Shown here: piece by piece, positions 26,102 to 34,061 of the stretch
How positions within the stretch are numbered: position 1 is the stretch's first letter
Layout: the number at the start of each line of letters is the position of its first letter
Source of the DNA: CAKZNE01 sp040222435
GTDB lineage: Bacteria; Bacteroidota; Bacteroidia; Flavobacteriales; Schleiferiaceae
Length of the DNA: 64,000 bases
Direction: 5' to 3'
Assembly (NCBI GenBank): GCA_965212245.1
Contig: OZ243107.1
Span: 1,302,001 to 1,366,000, forward strand
Position numbers and translations under genes: made by a program
Notes under the pieces: generated by a model
What the model was told of the DNA's origin: nothing
The model's database searches: none
The model's input: the letters and a program-made list of their open reading frames with translations, nothing else

Positions 26102-26890
26102 ATGGATTTAAACCTCAGTGGCAAGAAAGCCCTGGTATGCGGTAGCTCCGATGGAATAGGTAAAGCCGTTGCAATGGAGCTTGCACGAATGGGAGCCACC
26201 GTAACCCTTTTGGCCCGGAACCCGGAAAAACTGGAAACAGTGTACAAAACATTGCCCGATCCTTCCGGTCAAAAGCATGATTTTTTGGTGGCAGATTTTG
26301 ATGACCCTATTAACCTGGAAAGTGTGGTGATGGCATACACAGGTAAGAATGATCCCTTTTCAATATTGGTGAATAATACAGGTGGACCCCCTGCAGGTAA
26401 AGCTTATCAAGCCGAAGTAGAGGCTTATGTCAATGCTTTTAAACAACACTTAGTATGCAACCAGGTACTGGTAAAGCTACTGTGGAACGGAATGAAAGAA
26501 AGTGGCTACGGGCGCATCATCAACGTGATCAGTACCTCTGTTAAAGTACCGTTGCCAAACCTGGGAGTAAGTAATACGGTACGTGGTGCCGTAGGTAACT
26601 GGAGTAAAACCCTGGCCAATGAGCTGGGTGAATTTGGTATTACCGTGAACAATGTTTTGCCAGGTGCTACGGAAACCGGTCGCCTGAAGTCCATAATAGA
26701 GACTAAAGCGGCTAAAACCGGTCGCTCCAAAGAAGAAGTAAGTAGCGCTATGGTAAGCGAAATACCGTTAAGACGATTTGCACAACCTGAAGAAGTGGCT
26801 AATGCAATTGCCTTTTTGGCCAGCCCTTCCGCAGCATATATCAATGGAATAAATATTCCGGTTGACGGTGGCAGGACGCCTAATCTGTAA
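26102..26890 (+). CDS. SDR-fold oxidoreductase-like protein without the usual Tyr-x-x-x-Lys
   Basis: A 262-residue short-chain dehydrogenase/reductase-fold protein. The cofactor motif GSSDGIGKAVA and NNTGGPPAG are present and the serine (ISTS) is kept. The position of the YxxxK pair reads SNTVR. This matches a BKR-like subgroup noted in domain databases for having an imperfect catalytic tetrad. In Bacteroidota, SDR genes of this kind are often near tryptophan/kynurenine degradation genes; here it lies two bases before the YdeI-like gene and close to an aminomuconic semialdehyde dehydrogenase. The reaction is uncertain. Confidence 0.85.
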   Translation: MDLNLSGKKALVCGSSDGIGKAVAMELARMGATVTLLARNPEKLETVYKTLPDPSGQKHDFLVADFDDPINLESVVMAYTGKNDPFSILVNNTGGPPAGKAYQAEVEAYVNAFKQHLVCNQVLVKLLWNGMKESGYGRIINVISTSVKVPLPNLGVSNTVRGAVGNWSKTLANELGEFGITVNNVLPGATETGRLKSIIETKAAKTGRSKEEVSSAMVSEIPLRRFAQPEEVANAIAFLASPSAAYINGINIPVDGGRTPNL

Positions 26891-26892
26891 GA

Positions 26893-27366
26893 ATGAATGG
26901 AGCACGCAAATATGTCTTTATTGCTTCCATTCAACATGATGCTACACATGGTGGGGCTTGGATAGAGGTGCCCTTTGATGTAAAAAAAGCTTTTGATTCT
27001 TCACGTCCAAGGGTAAAAGCCATATTTGACGGTATAGTAACTTACCGGGGCACATTGTTACGGATGAAAAGCAAAACCCACATTATAGCTATACGGAAGG
27101 ACATTCGTAAGGTCCTGAATAAGAATCCTGGTGATGACGTGGAAGTAGAGTTAACCTTAGATACCGAACCCCGTACTTTGGATATACCGGATATTCTGAT
27201 GGAAGCTTTTCAGAAGCACCCCGAAATAGAGGCCTATTTTCAAAATCTTGCCTATACACATAAGCGTGAACATATAGAGTATGTCTTATCTGCCAAGAAA
27301 GAAGAAACCCGCTTACGCAGAACTCAAAAAACCATGGAAACGCTTTTCCAACAACTTAAGAAATGA
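26893..27366 (+). CDS. YdeI/DUF1905 family protein
   Basis: A 157-residue protein with an N-terminal DUF1905-like beta-barrel (IEVPFDVKKAFDSSRPRVKAIFDG) and a C-terminal helical YdeI/OmpD-associated region (HKREHIEYVLSAKKEETRLRR). Both parts co-occur in bacterial proteins of unknown biochemical role. Its stop overlaps the start of the following dehydrogenase gene by four bases (ATGA at 27363-27366), so the two are translationally coupled. It starts two bases after the SDR stop codon. Function not established. Confidence 0.85.
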   Translation: MNGARKYVFIASIQHDATHGGAWIEVPFDVKKAFDSSRPRVKAIFDGIVTYRGTLLRMKSKTHIIAIRKDIRKVLNKNPGDDVEVELTLDTEPRTLDIPDILMEAFQKHPEIEAYFQNLAYTHKREHIEYVLSAKKEETRLRRTQKTMETLFQQLKK

Positions 27367-28805
27367 AGAAGATACAGAATTATATCGGGGGTAAACTCCT
27401 GGAACCAGTTGGTGGTAAGTACCTGGATAACTATGACCCTTCCAGAGGAAAGGTGTATTCATTAATTCCGGATTCATCAGCGGATGATATACAAGAGGCA
27501 GTTGAGGCTGCTCAAAAAGCTTTTCCCCAATGGAGTGCCAGATCAGCCAAAGAACGTTCGGAGATCATGAGCCGGGTTTCTACCCTGATAGATGAAAATC
27601 TGGATCGTCTGGCAAAGGCTGAAAGCCTGGATAATGGAAAACCTCTGAAGCTGGCCCAAACGGTGGATATACCCAGGGCACGGGATAATTTCTCCTTTTT
27701 TGCAACCGCTATTCTTCATGATGAAGATCCCTTCTATAATATGGGGCAAGCAGGCTTTAACTATACGCTCCGTCAGCCTATTGGTATAGTAGGGTGTATA
27801 TCGCCCTGGAATTTGCCATTGTATCTTTTTACCTGGAAAATAGCACCTGCTTTAGCGGCTGGGAATTGTGTGATTGCCAAGCCGTCTGAAGTTACACCTA
27901 TGACGGCTTATCTGCTTTCAGAATTGTGCATAGAAGCAGGGATGCCGGCCGGAGTACTCAATATAGTTCACGGTACCGGCCCTGGTGCCGGACAAGCTAT
28001 TGTAGAGCATCAGCATATAAAAGCCATTTCCTTTACCGGGGGCACCAAAACCGGAGAGCATATTGCCCGCACAGCAGCCCCAATGTTCAAAAAACTGTCG
28101 CTGGAGCTGGGGGGTAAAAACCCCAATATCATTTTTGCCGATTGCGATCTGGAGAAAGCGGTCCGTACCTCGGTACTGTCCTCTTTTGCCAATCAGGGAC
28201 AAATATGTCTCTGTGGCAGCAGGATCTTTATAGAAAAATCTATTTATGAGGACTTTAAAGAGGCTTTTGTAGCCAGGGTCAAACAACTTAAAGTGGGTCC
28301 ACCTTTGGAAGAAGGGAGCAAAATGGGAGCCGTAGTGTCCAAAGGGCATATGGAAAAAGTTTTGAGTTATATTCAACTGGCTCAAACAGAAGGAGGAACT
28401 GTTCTGGCAGGAGGTAAATCCGCTCCTCAGAAAGGTGAATATAGTGGAGGGTATTACATTGAACCAACGGTAATTGAGGGTTTGTCCTATAGCTGTAGAA
28501 CCAATCAGGAAGAAATATTCGGCCCGGTGGTCACACTCCTGCCTTTTGAAGGCGAAGAGGAAGTTATTCACATGGCCAACTCTACTAATTATGGTTTATC
28601 GGCCACTGTATGGACTCAAAATTTAAACAAAGCCCACCGGGTTGCTGCAAAAGTGCAGTCCGGTATAATTTGGATCAACTGTTGGCTGGTGAGAGACTTA
28701 CGCACTTTGTTCGGTGGAATGAAGGCCAGCGGTGTAGGCCGCGAAGGTGGATACGAGGCTCTTCATTTTTTCACAGAACCTAAAAATGTGTGCCTGCAAT
28801 ACTGA
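27363..28805 (+). CDS. Aldehyde dehydrogenase, 2-aminomuconic 6-semialdehyde dehydrogenase type
   Basis: A 480-residue aldehyde dehydrogenase with catalytic C282 (GQIC), general base E248 (LELGG) and the NAD site motifs. It resembles the ALDH8A1/AMSDH branch rather than generic ALDHs: PIGIVGCISPWNLPLYLFTWK, CLCGSRIF, and INCWLVRDL in the C-terminal part. In those enzymes an arginine in the NCWxxR stretch binds the substrate carboxylate. The likely reaction is oxidation of 2-aminomuconic semialdehyde to 2-aminomuconate in the kynurenine route. The next pathway step, a 2-aminomuconate deaminase-like RidA, is at 3431-3844. The start overlaps the YdeI-like gene by ATGA. Confidence 0.9.
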   Translation: MKKIQNYIGGKLLEPVGGKYLDNYDPSRGKVYSLIPDSSADDIQEAVEAAQKAFPQWSARSAKERSEIMSRVSTLIDENLDRLAKAESLDNGKPLKLAQTVDIPRARDNFSFFATAILHDEDPFYNMGQAGFNYTLRQPIGIVGCISPWNLPLYLFTWKIAPALAAGNCVIAKPSEVTPMTAYLLSELCIEAGMPAGVLNIVHGTGPGAGQAIVEHQHIKAISFTGGTKTGEHIARTAAPMFKKLSLELGGKNPNIIFADCDLEKAVRTSVLSSFANQGQICLCGSRIFIEKSIYEDFKEAFVARVKQLKVGPPLEEGSKMGAVVSKGHMEKVLSYIQLAQTEGGTVLAGGKSAPQKGEYSGGYYIEPTVIEGLSYSCRTNQEEIFGPVVTLLPFEGEEEVIHMANSTNYGLSATVWTQNLNKAHRVAAKVQSGIIWINCWLVRDLRTLFGGMKASGVGREGGYEALHFFTEPKNVCLQY

Positions 28806-28828
28806 GCAGATACATGTAGGTTTTTTCG

Positions 28829-28836
28829 TAATTTTG
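28829..28836 (+). promoter_or_regulatory. -7 promoter box for the cupin-like gene
   Basis: TAATTTTG matches TAnnTTTG, 27 bases before the ATG at 28863. It implies a transcript separate from the preceding dehydrogenase operon. No clear -33 box was found. Confidence 0.5.
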
Positions 28837-28862
28837 TAAATTCAAAACTAAAGTAGCTTCGA

Positions 28863-29744
28863 ATGGAACTGCATCCTGTCGATGTTGTTGAAGACATTAC
28901 GCCAGAAGATTTTCATAATCTATATGTAAAAACGGCTAAGCCGGTTTTACTGAAGAATTATGCGAAAAACTGGCCTGCCCTCAGCAAATGGACTTATGAT
29001 TTCTTGAAGGAGAGGGCAGGAGAGCACCAGGTTAAACTACATGGTAAATGGCAGGATAATGAACCCACTAAAATTGAAATGCCTCCGGTAAAAGAGGTTC
29101 CTTTTAGTGAGTACCTTGATATGCTGGATCAGAATGTAGAATCAGACCTTAGGATATTTCTCTTTAATTTATTTAAGCTCGTTCCCGATCTGGTAAATGA
29201 TTTCGATTTTCCACCAATTATGGAGGGCTGGTTAAAAGACTTCCCGTATATGTTCTTTGGCTGTGCCGGAAGCAATGTGCGCCTGCATTATGATATTGAT
29301 CTTTCTAACGTTTTTATCACACAGTTCAGGGGAACCAAAAGAGTAACACTTTTTGATCAGAGCCAAACCAAATACCTGTATAAACTTCCTTTTACCACGC
29401 ATAGTGCGGCAGACCTTTCAGATGTGGATTACGAAAAGTATCCGGCTTTAAAGTATGCTCACGGGTATCGTTGTGATCTTCACCATGGAGACACATTGTT
29501 TATGCCCAGCGGTGTATGGCATCATATGGATTATGTGGATGGAAGCTTTAGCTTAAGCCTTCGAACCCTTAATCCTTCCAGCCTTGGAAAAATGAGAGGT
29601 GCTTATAATGTTTTTGTGATTCGTAAGCTGGATGATTTTGTAAATAAATACTACAAAAACACCTGGAGTGATTACAAGTTGAAAAAAGCTATTGAACGAG
29701 CCAATGAAATTGTGGAGCAACGCGAACGTGAGAAGATAAGCTGA
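28863..29744 (+). CDS. JmjC/cupin_8-like Fe(II)/2-oxoglutarate oxygenase
   Basis: A 293-residue protein with a JmjC-type cupin core. The iron ligands appear as HYD (RLHYDIDLSN) and the distal His in SGVWHHMDY. A Lys in FRGTKRVTLF is placed like the 2-oxoglutarate-binding residue. There is an N-terminal strand region (PVLLKNYAKNWPALSKW) typical of cupin_8 hydroxylases such as the protein hydroxylases of the FIH type. It lacks a signal peptide. Probably a cytosolic protein or small-molecule hydroxylase; substrate unknown. It is transcribed separately and followed by a terminator. Confidence 0.88.
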   Translation: MELHPVDVVEDITPEDFHNLYVKTAKPVLLKNYAKNWPALSKWTYDFLKERAGEHQVKLHGKWQDNEPTKIEMPPVKEVPFSEYLDMLDQNVESDLRIFLFNLFKLVPDLVNDFDFPPIMEGWLKDFPYMFFGCAGSNVRLHYDIDLSNVFITQFRGTKRVTLFDQSQTKYLYKLPFTTHSAADLSDVDYEKYPALKYAHGYRCDLHHGDTLFMPSGVWHHMDYVDGSFSLSLRTLNPSSLGKMRGAYNVFVIRKLDDFVNKYYKNTWSDYKLKKAIERANEIVEQREREKIS

Positions 29745-29765
29745 TCTATAGCCATTATATAAAAG

Positions 29766-29796
29766 AAAAGCCCCGCTGTGTTAGCGGGGCTTTTTA
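29766..29796 (+). terminator. Strong Rho-independent terminator
   Basis: AAAAGCCCCGCT and AGCGGGGCTTTT pair perfectly around a short loop of six bases, then a T-run. It lies 22 bases after the oxygenase stop codon. Confidence 0.92.
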
Positions 29797-30258
29797 CTTT
29801 GGTGCCTTTAGATATTAAAAGAACGTTTAACACAAAATTTACCTACATAGGGCACCAATCGTTTAACGATGTTGGCACATCAAATTGTATACCATTTGAC
29901 GGAGTTTCTTCCATATGACACAATGCCTGTTAAATACGCTCCCATAAATTACGAATGGTATTCCTGATCGTGGCCTTGATGTATGGAAATGGGAATCCTG
30001 AAAAAGAAAACAGAGAAGCTTAGCCTTTACTTGATATCCGGGAAATGATATTAATTGCATTTCGATGTCGGAAAAACTTTCAAAATGCTTACCGCTTTAG
30101 TAAGGTAACCCTTCCAAAATGAAAAAATCAGGATTATAAGCGGTATTGGTATCTGAAATATAAATATTGAAAATCAACCACTTAATCATTTTATTCGTTT
30201 TTGGCACAAACTTCACATTGTGGGAATTCGCTAACAAATAACACCTATCTACTTTTTA
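29797..30258. other. Intergenic stretch without a recognised gene
   Basis: About 460 AT-rich bases between the terminator and the AI-2E-type permease gene. Only short frames without start context or family resemblance are present. I see no tRNA, no riboswitch core and no clear -33/-7 pair. The leader of the permease gene with a long inverted repeat begins at its right edge (30259). Confidence 0.6.
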
Positions 30259-30361
30259 GAGCAGGGCAACCAAACATTGTAAAATGACCGAGAACTTTAG
30301 AGAAAAGGTTAAAACTTTCAGCCAGCTCAGCATAATTCTGGCTTTCTTGGTTGCCCTGCTC
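30259..30361 (+). repeat. Perfect 15-bp inverted repeat bracketing the start codon of the permease gene
   Basis: GAGCAGGGCAACCAA at 30259-30273 is the exact reverse complement of 30347-30361 (TTGGTTGCCCTGCTC). The spacer is 73 bases and contains the ATG at 30284. In RNA the arms would form a 15-bp, G+C-rich stem with the initiation region in the loop. The right arm lies in codons 22-26 of the reading frame. This could control translation or protect the message; a regulatory role is inference. Confidence 0.7.
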
Positions 30362-31318
30362 ATTGTTGCTAAAGTAGTTATCGTTCCACTGGCTATTTCC
30401 TTTCTCTTTGCTATAATCCTTAATCCATTAGTTCGGAAGCAGGAAGGAATCGGTATGCCAAGGGTTCTGGCCATTTTAATAGCCATGTTATGCTTTATCC
30501 TGGTGATTGGCGGTATCCTGACTTATAGTGGATTTCAGCTGGCTCAACTCATTGAAGACCTTCCTTCCATTGAACGTAAAGTAATCGCTCTACTTCAAAA
30601 TATAGGAGATACCCTGGAAAGCAGAATGGGAATTTCAGCTCCGCAACAGGATCGCTGGATCAAAAACCTGGGCGATAATGCGGGAACTTTCTTTACCGGC
30701 TTATTACAAACTACTTCTTCAGTACTTACCATTGTAGCACAGATACCTATTTATATTTTTCTCTTACTACTTTATAAAGATAAATTCCGGGCTTTTGTGA
30801 TCCGTGTATTTGATGGAGCCCGCAATATGGCCAAAGAGCGTATAGATGAAATTAAAAGTGTAGTACAGGGTTATGTTTTAGGACTCTTTATTGTGATCGG
30901 TATTTTGGCTGTACTTAACTCAGTAGGCTTATTGCTTTTGGGTATTAAATACGCCATGTTCTTCGGTATCTTTTCGGCTATCTTAACGGTTATTCCCTAC
31001 GTAGGGAATTTCATTGGCGGATTATTTCCCTTTTTAGTTGCTCTGGTTACTAAAGATTCAGCCTGGTATGCCGTAGGTGTAATTGCCGTGTATGCCGTAA
31101 TCCAGTTTGTAGAAGGAAACTTTATAACCCCTAATATCATGGGGTCCCGGGTAAATATTAACCCCTTAATAGCTTTGATCGCCATGATTATTGGCGGGCA
31201 GATTTTAGGTGTTGCAGGCTTAATTCTGGCTATTCCATTTATTGGGATCCTGCGGATTGCCTTCTCACACAGCCAAACATTGTCACCTTTTGTGATCTTA
31301 ATGGAAGAAAATAAATAA
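30284..31318 (+). CDS. AI-2E family transporter (TerC/YdiK-like permease)
   Basis: A 344-residue protein with about seven or eight membrane helices and the long amphipathic middle region (residues about 80-150) typical of the AI-2E transporter family. The conserved C-terminal PYVGNFIGGLFPFLVAL and GSRVNINPLIALIAMIIGGQILG stretches are clear. Members exchange or export small molecules such as autoinducer-2 or Na+ in exchange for protons. The particular substrate here is unknown. It heads a likely four-gene unit with an OM barrel, a 50-residue membrane peptide and a macrodomain protein; the inverted repeat around its start may set its expression. Confidence 0.9.
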   Translation: MTENFREKVKTFSQLSIILAFLVALLIVAKVVIVPLAISFLFAIILNPLVRKQEGIGMPRVLAILIAMLCFILVIGGILTYSGFQLAQLIEDLPSIERKVIALLQNIGDTLESRMGISAPQQDRWIKNLGDNAGTFFTGLLQTTSSVLTIVAQIPIYIFLLLLYKDKFRAFVIRVFDGARNMAKERIDEIKSVVQGYVLGLFIVIGILAVLNSVGLLLLGIKYAMFFGIFSAILTVIPYVGNFIGGLFPFLVALVTKDSAWYAVGVIAVYAVIQFVEGNFITPNIMGSRVNINPLIALIAMIIGGQILGVAGLILAIPFIGILRIAFSHSQTLSPFVILMEENK

Positions 31319-31347
31319 CACCAAATACAAATAACACCCACTTAATT

Positions 31348-32013
31348 ATGAAAACAATGTCGCTATTAAACACCGCCAAAAAAACCGTTGCTCTATCGGT
31401 AGCAGCGCTTACCCTGTCCGCTTTTGCAAATCAGGCAAATGCACAGGAATTAAGTTTTGGTCCTAAAGTAGGTTTTACCAGTTCTACCTTGGCCGGAAAT
31501 GATGCACCTGATGGAACTTCCAGTGTAAGCAAGTTTACAGCCGGAGTATTCTTTAAAGCCAATGCGGGAGAAATTGTAAGCTTTCAGCCTGAAGTACTTT
31601 ATGCACAGCGCGGAGCTACCACAACTTCCGGTAATGACCCTGACGGGCAAACCCTGGATGTGGATTACCTTCAAATTCCCGTATTGATAAAAGCACAGGT
31701 ACCCATAAGTGAAACTATCTTTCCTTTTGTATACGCAGGACCGTACGGAGCTTTTGAATTAAGCAACAATTATCAGGCTGCCATTTTTGACGGTGCCATT
31801 GTGTTTAATGACCAGGCTGATGTAAATGATTTTGATTTTGGTGCCGTAGTTGGTGCCGGAATGGACTTTCAGATAAACAGTTTCTTTTTAGGATTTGATG
31901 CCCGTTATGATATTGGGATGTCTAAGACTGTAAAAGTAGATGGTGAACAGCAGGATATGAAGAATCGTGCTTTCACGCTATTTGCTTCTTTTGGAGTAAA
32001 CCTGGGTGACTAG
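31348..32013 (+). CDS. PorT-like outer membrane beta-barrel protein
   Basis: A 221-residue protein with a signal peptide (NANAQE-like cut, reading ANAQ), followed by an eight-stranded barrel pattern: GPKVGFTSS start, FQPEVLYAQRG, LQIPVLIKAQV, GFDARYDIGMS, and a C-terminal aromatic strand. This is the OMP_b-brl_2/PorT-like family of Bacteroidota. Substrate and partner are not evident. It lies 29 bases after the AI-2E permease gene and is probably cotranscribed. Confidence 0.88.
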   Translation: MKTMSLLNTAKKTVALSVAALTLSAFANQANAQELSFGPKVGFTSSTLAGNDAPDGTSSVSKFTAGVFFKANAGEIVSFQPEVLYAQRGATTTSGNDPDGQTLDVDYLQIPVLIKAQVPISETIFPFVYAGPYGAFELSNNYQAAIFDGAIVFNDQADVNDFDFGAVVGAGMDFQINSFFLGFDARYDIGMSKTVKVDGEQQDMKNRAFTLFASFGVNLGD

Positions 32014-32073
32014 TATCCAGGTTTCCGGGTCATGTCATTTCTTAGTTTTCACTAACCCTTAAAAAAGTTCAAT

Positions 32074-32226
32074 ATGAGTAATCTATTGTATTTAATCGCA
32101 ATTATCCTGGTAATAGGATGGCTTTTGGGCTTCTTCTTTTTTAGCCTGGGCGGCCTTATACATATCTTACTGGTTTTTGCCCTCATCGCTATTATCTTCC
32201 GTTTGATAGGAGGCCGGGGGATTTAG
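32074..32226 (+). CDS. 50-residue membrane peptide, lmo0937-like
   Basis: A short frame beginning MSNLLYLIAIILVIGWLLGF and ending RLIGGRGI, with two hydrophobic helices joined by a GG turn. This matches the lmo0937-type family of tiny two-helix membrane proteins found in many bacteria next to stress or envelope genes. It is 60 bases after the barrel gene and ten bases before the macrodomain gene. Function unknown; it is often expressed under envelope or general stress in other bacteria, an association not tested here. Confidence 0.8.
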   Translation: MSNLLYLIAIILVIGWLLGFFFFSLGGLIHILLVFALIAIIFRLIGGRGI

Positions 32227-32235
32227 AACTTGTAA

Positions 32236-32742
32236 ATGATCCATTTAGAACAAGGAGATATTACCTTCTTTAAAGGAAACGCCATTGTCAATGCCGCCAA
32301 TTCATCCCTTATGGGTGGTGGCGGTGTTGACGGGGCTATCCACCGGGCAGGGGGCTCCTTGCTTCTTGAGCAATGTAAAACCTGGGTTCGCCAAAATGGA
32401 GAGTTGTCTCCGGGCAAAGCAATGATCACCTCCGGTGGCAATCTTAAAGCTTCCTGGGTAATTCACACCGTGGGCCCTGTTTGGAAAGGAGGTACACAAA
32501 ATGAAGATTTCTTACTGGCCAATTGCTACCTCAATAGTTTACAGTTGGCCAGGGAAAAGGAAATTCACAGTATAGCTTTTCCTAATATTTCAACCGGGGT
32601 ATATCGTTTTCCCAAACAAGATGCCGCTGAAGTAGCAGTGGCCAGTGTGCGTAATTTTCTGTCTTCTCATCAAACGGGTATGGAGGTAACCTTTATGTGT
32701 TTTGATAAAGAGAATTATCATATTTATCAAAAACTACTTTAA
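32236..32742 (+). CDS. Macrodomain protein, O-acetyl-ADP-ribose deacetylase-like
   Basis: A 168-residue single macrodomain. The ADP-ribose site motifs NAIVNAANSSLMGGGGVDGAI and FPNISTGVYRFP are intact. This places it with YmdB/MacroD-type hydrolases that remove O-acetyl from O-acetyl-ADP-ribose or ADP-ribose from acidic residues. Asp near the GGGVD loop, used by MacroD-type hydrolases, is present. It is cytosolic. The gene follows the lmo0937-like peptide by nine bases and likely belongs to the same transcript. Confidence 0.92.
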   Translation: MIHLEQGDITFFKGNAIVNAANSSLMGGGGVDGAIHRAGGSLLLEQCKTWVRQNGELSPGKAMITSGGNLKASWVIHTVGPVWKGGTQNEDFLLANCYLNSLQLAREKEIHSIAFPNISTGVYRFPKQDAAEVAVASVRNFLSSHQTGMEVTFMCFDKENYHIYQKLL

Positions 32743-32783
32743 ACCTCTTTTCGTATAGCTGGTCTTTTCAATATATTTAGACT

Positions 32784-34061
32784 ATGCGATCTTTCCTTCT
32801 TTTTTTTATCGGTTTTTCCACCCTCTTAAAAGGTCAATACTATTATCCACCCGTTTCAGGTCCGCAATGGGATACAGTTAACCCGGCCTCTCTGGGTTGG
32901 TGTACTTCTCAGCTGGATACGCTTTCCGAATTTGTGGAAGATACCCATGCCAAAGGGTTCATCATACTGCATAATGGTAAAATTGCCTTTGAAGAATATT
33001 ACAGTGGTTTCACCCAGGATTCCTTATGGTACTGGGCTTCGGCCGGTAAGAGCCTTACCGCTTTTTTAGTGGGAATGGCACAGCAGCAAACCTTACTAAA
33101 CATCAATGATAAAACTTCAGATTACCTGGGTGCCGGCTGGACATCCGCAACGGCAGCCAAAGAAAATTTAATTACCATTAAAGAGCAGCTGCGTATGACC
33201 ACTGGTCTGGATTATACCGTTTCTGATCTGAATTGTATAGAAGACACCTGCCTGTTGTACAAAAATAATGCGGGTACCTATTGGTATTACCACAATGCAC
33301 CTTACCGGTTGTTGCAGGATGTGGTAACAGGGGCTACTAACCTCACTTTTAACCAGTTTACATTTCAGCAATTAAACTCCGCCACGGGAATTACAGGTCT
33401 GTGGCTGAATTATGTTTTCTTCAGCAATGCCCGCAGTATGGCGCGCTTTGGTTTATTGACCCTTAGTGAAGGGGTCTGGAATGGAAATCCTGTTTTGGCA
33501 GACTCAGCCTATTTTTACGATATGGTGCACCCTTCGCAAAACTTCAATGAAGCTTACGGTTATCTGTGGTGGCTAAATGGGCAAAGTACCTACCGCCAAC
33601 CCGGGATTGATCTTACTTTTAATGGGCCTATCATACCCTCAGCCCCGGCTGATTTGTATATGGCAGCTGGCAAGAATGACCAACGTATTTACATAGTGCC
33701 CAGTGAAAATCTGGTTGTAGTGCGTGTCGGGAACGCTGCTGATCAGTCCTTAGCGGCATTATCCGGCTTTGATGATGATCTTTGGAAACTTATGAGTGCA
33801 CTGCTGTGTCAGAATACTAAAGTGGCCGCGCATGAGGTTGAAGAATTAAAAGTGTATCCCAACCCGGCCGGGGAGGAGGTTACCGTTCACCCATGGGAGG
33901 CCGGTGATATTGTTGAGATATACAATATGAGTGGCCAGCTGTTGAAGCAAACAAATTCAGAGAGTGGCAGGCTTAGGGTAGCGAGCCTCAGGGAAGGTAT
34001 GTACCTGTTGAAGCTGAATACGAAGCAGGGTATGCAAAGCACCCTGCTGTTGATCCATTAA
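32784..34061 (+). CDS. Secreted serine hydrolase (beta-lactamase/PBP fold) with T9SS sorting domain
   Basis: A 425-residue protein with a signal peptide. The class C beta-lactamase-like catalytic SxxK is S86-A-G-K89, and the YxN motif is Y169-H-N171, which fits the PF00144 family. After residue about 350 a C-terminal domain begins with VYPNPAGEE and ends MQSTLLLIH, a type A sorting domain for the T9SS. It should therefore be exported and attached at the cell surface. The natural substrate (ester, D-amino peptide or other) is unknown. The stop overlaps the convergent rmuC stop by four bases. Confidence 0.88.
   Translation: MRSFLLFFIGFSTLLKGQYYYPPVSGPQWDTVNPASLGWCTSQLDTLSEFVEDTHAKGFIILHNGKIAFEEYYSGFTQDSLWYWASAGKSLTAFLVGMAQQQTLLNINDKTSDYLGAGWTSATAAKENLITIKEQLRMTTGLDYTVSDLNCIEDTCLLYKNNAGTYWYYHNAPYRLLQDVVTGATNLTFNQFTFQQLNSATGITGLWLNYVFFSNARSMARFGLLTLSEGVWNGNPVLADSAYFYDMVHPSQNFNEAYGYLWWLNGQSTYRQPGIDLTFNGPIIPSAPADLYMAAGKNDQRIYIVPSENLVVVRVGNAADQSLAALSGFDDDLWKLMSALLCQNTKVAAHEVEELKVYPNPAGEEVTVHPWEAGDIVEIYNMSGQLLKQTNSESGRLRVASLREGMYLLKLNTKQGMQSTLLLIH

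Noticed and set aside
29863..30060. 65-codon minus-strand frame in the long intergenic region
   Set aside because: No recognised family, no ribosome-binding context and no neighbour on that strand; treated as chance.
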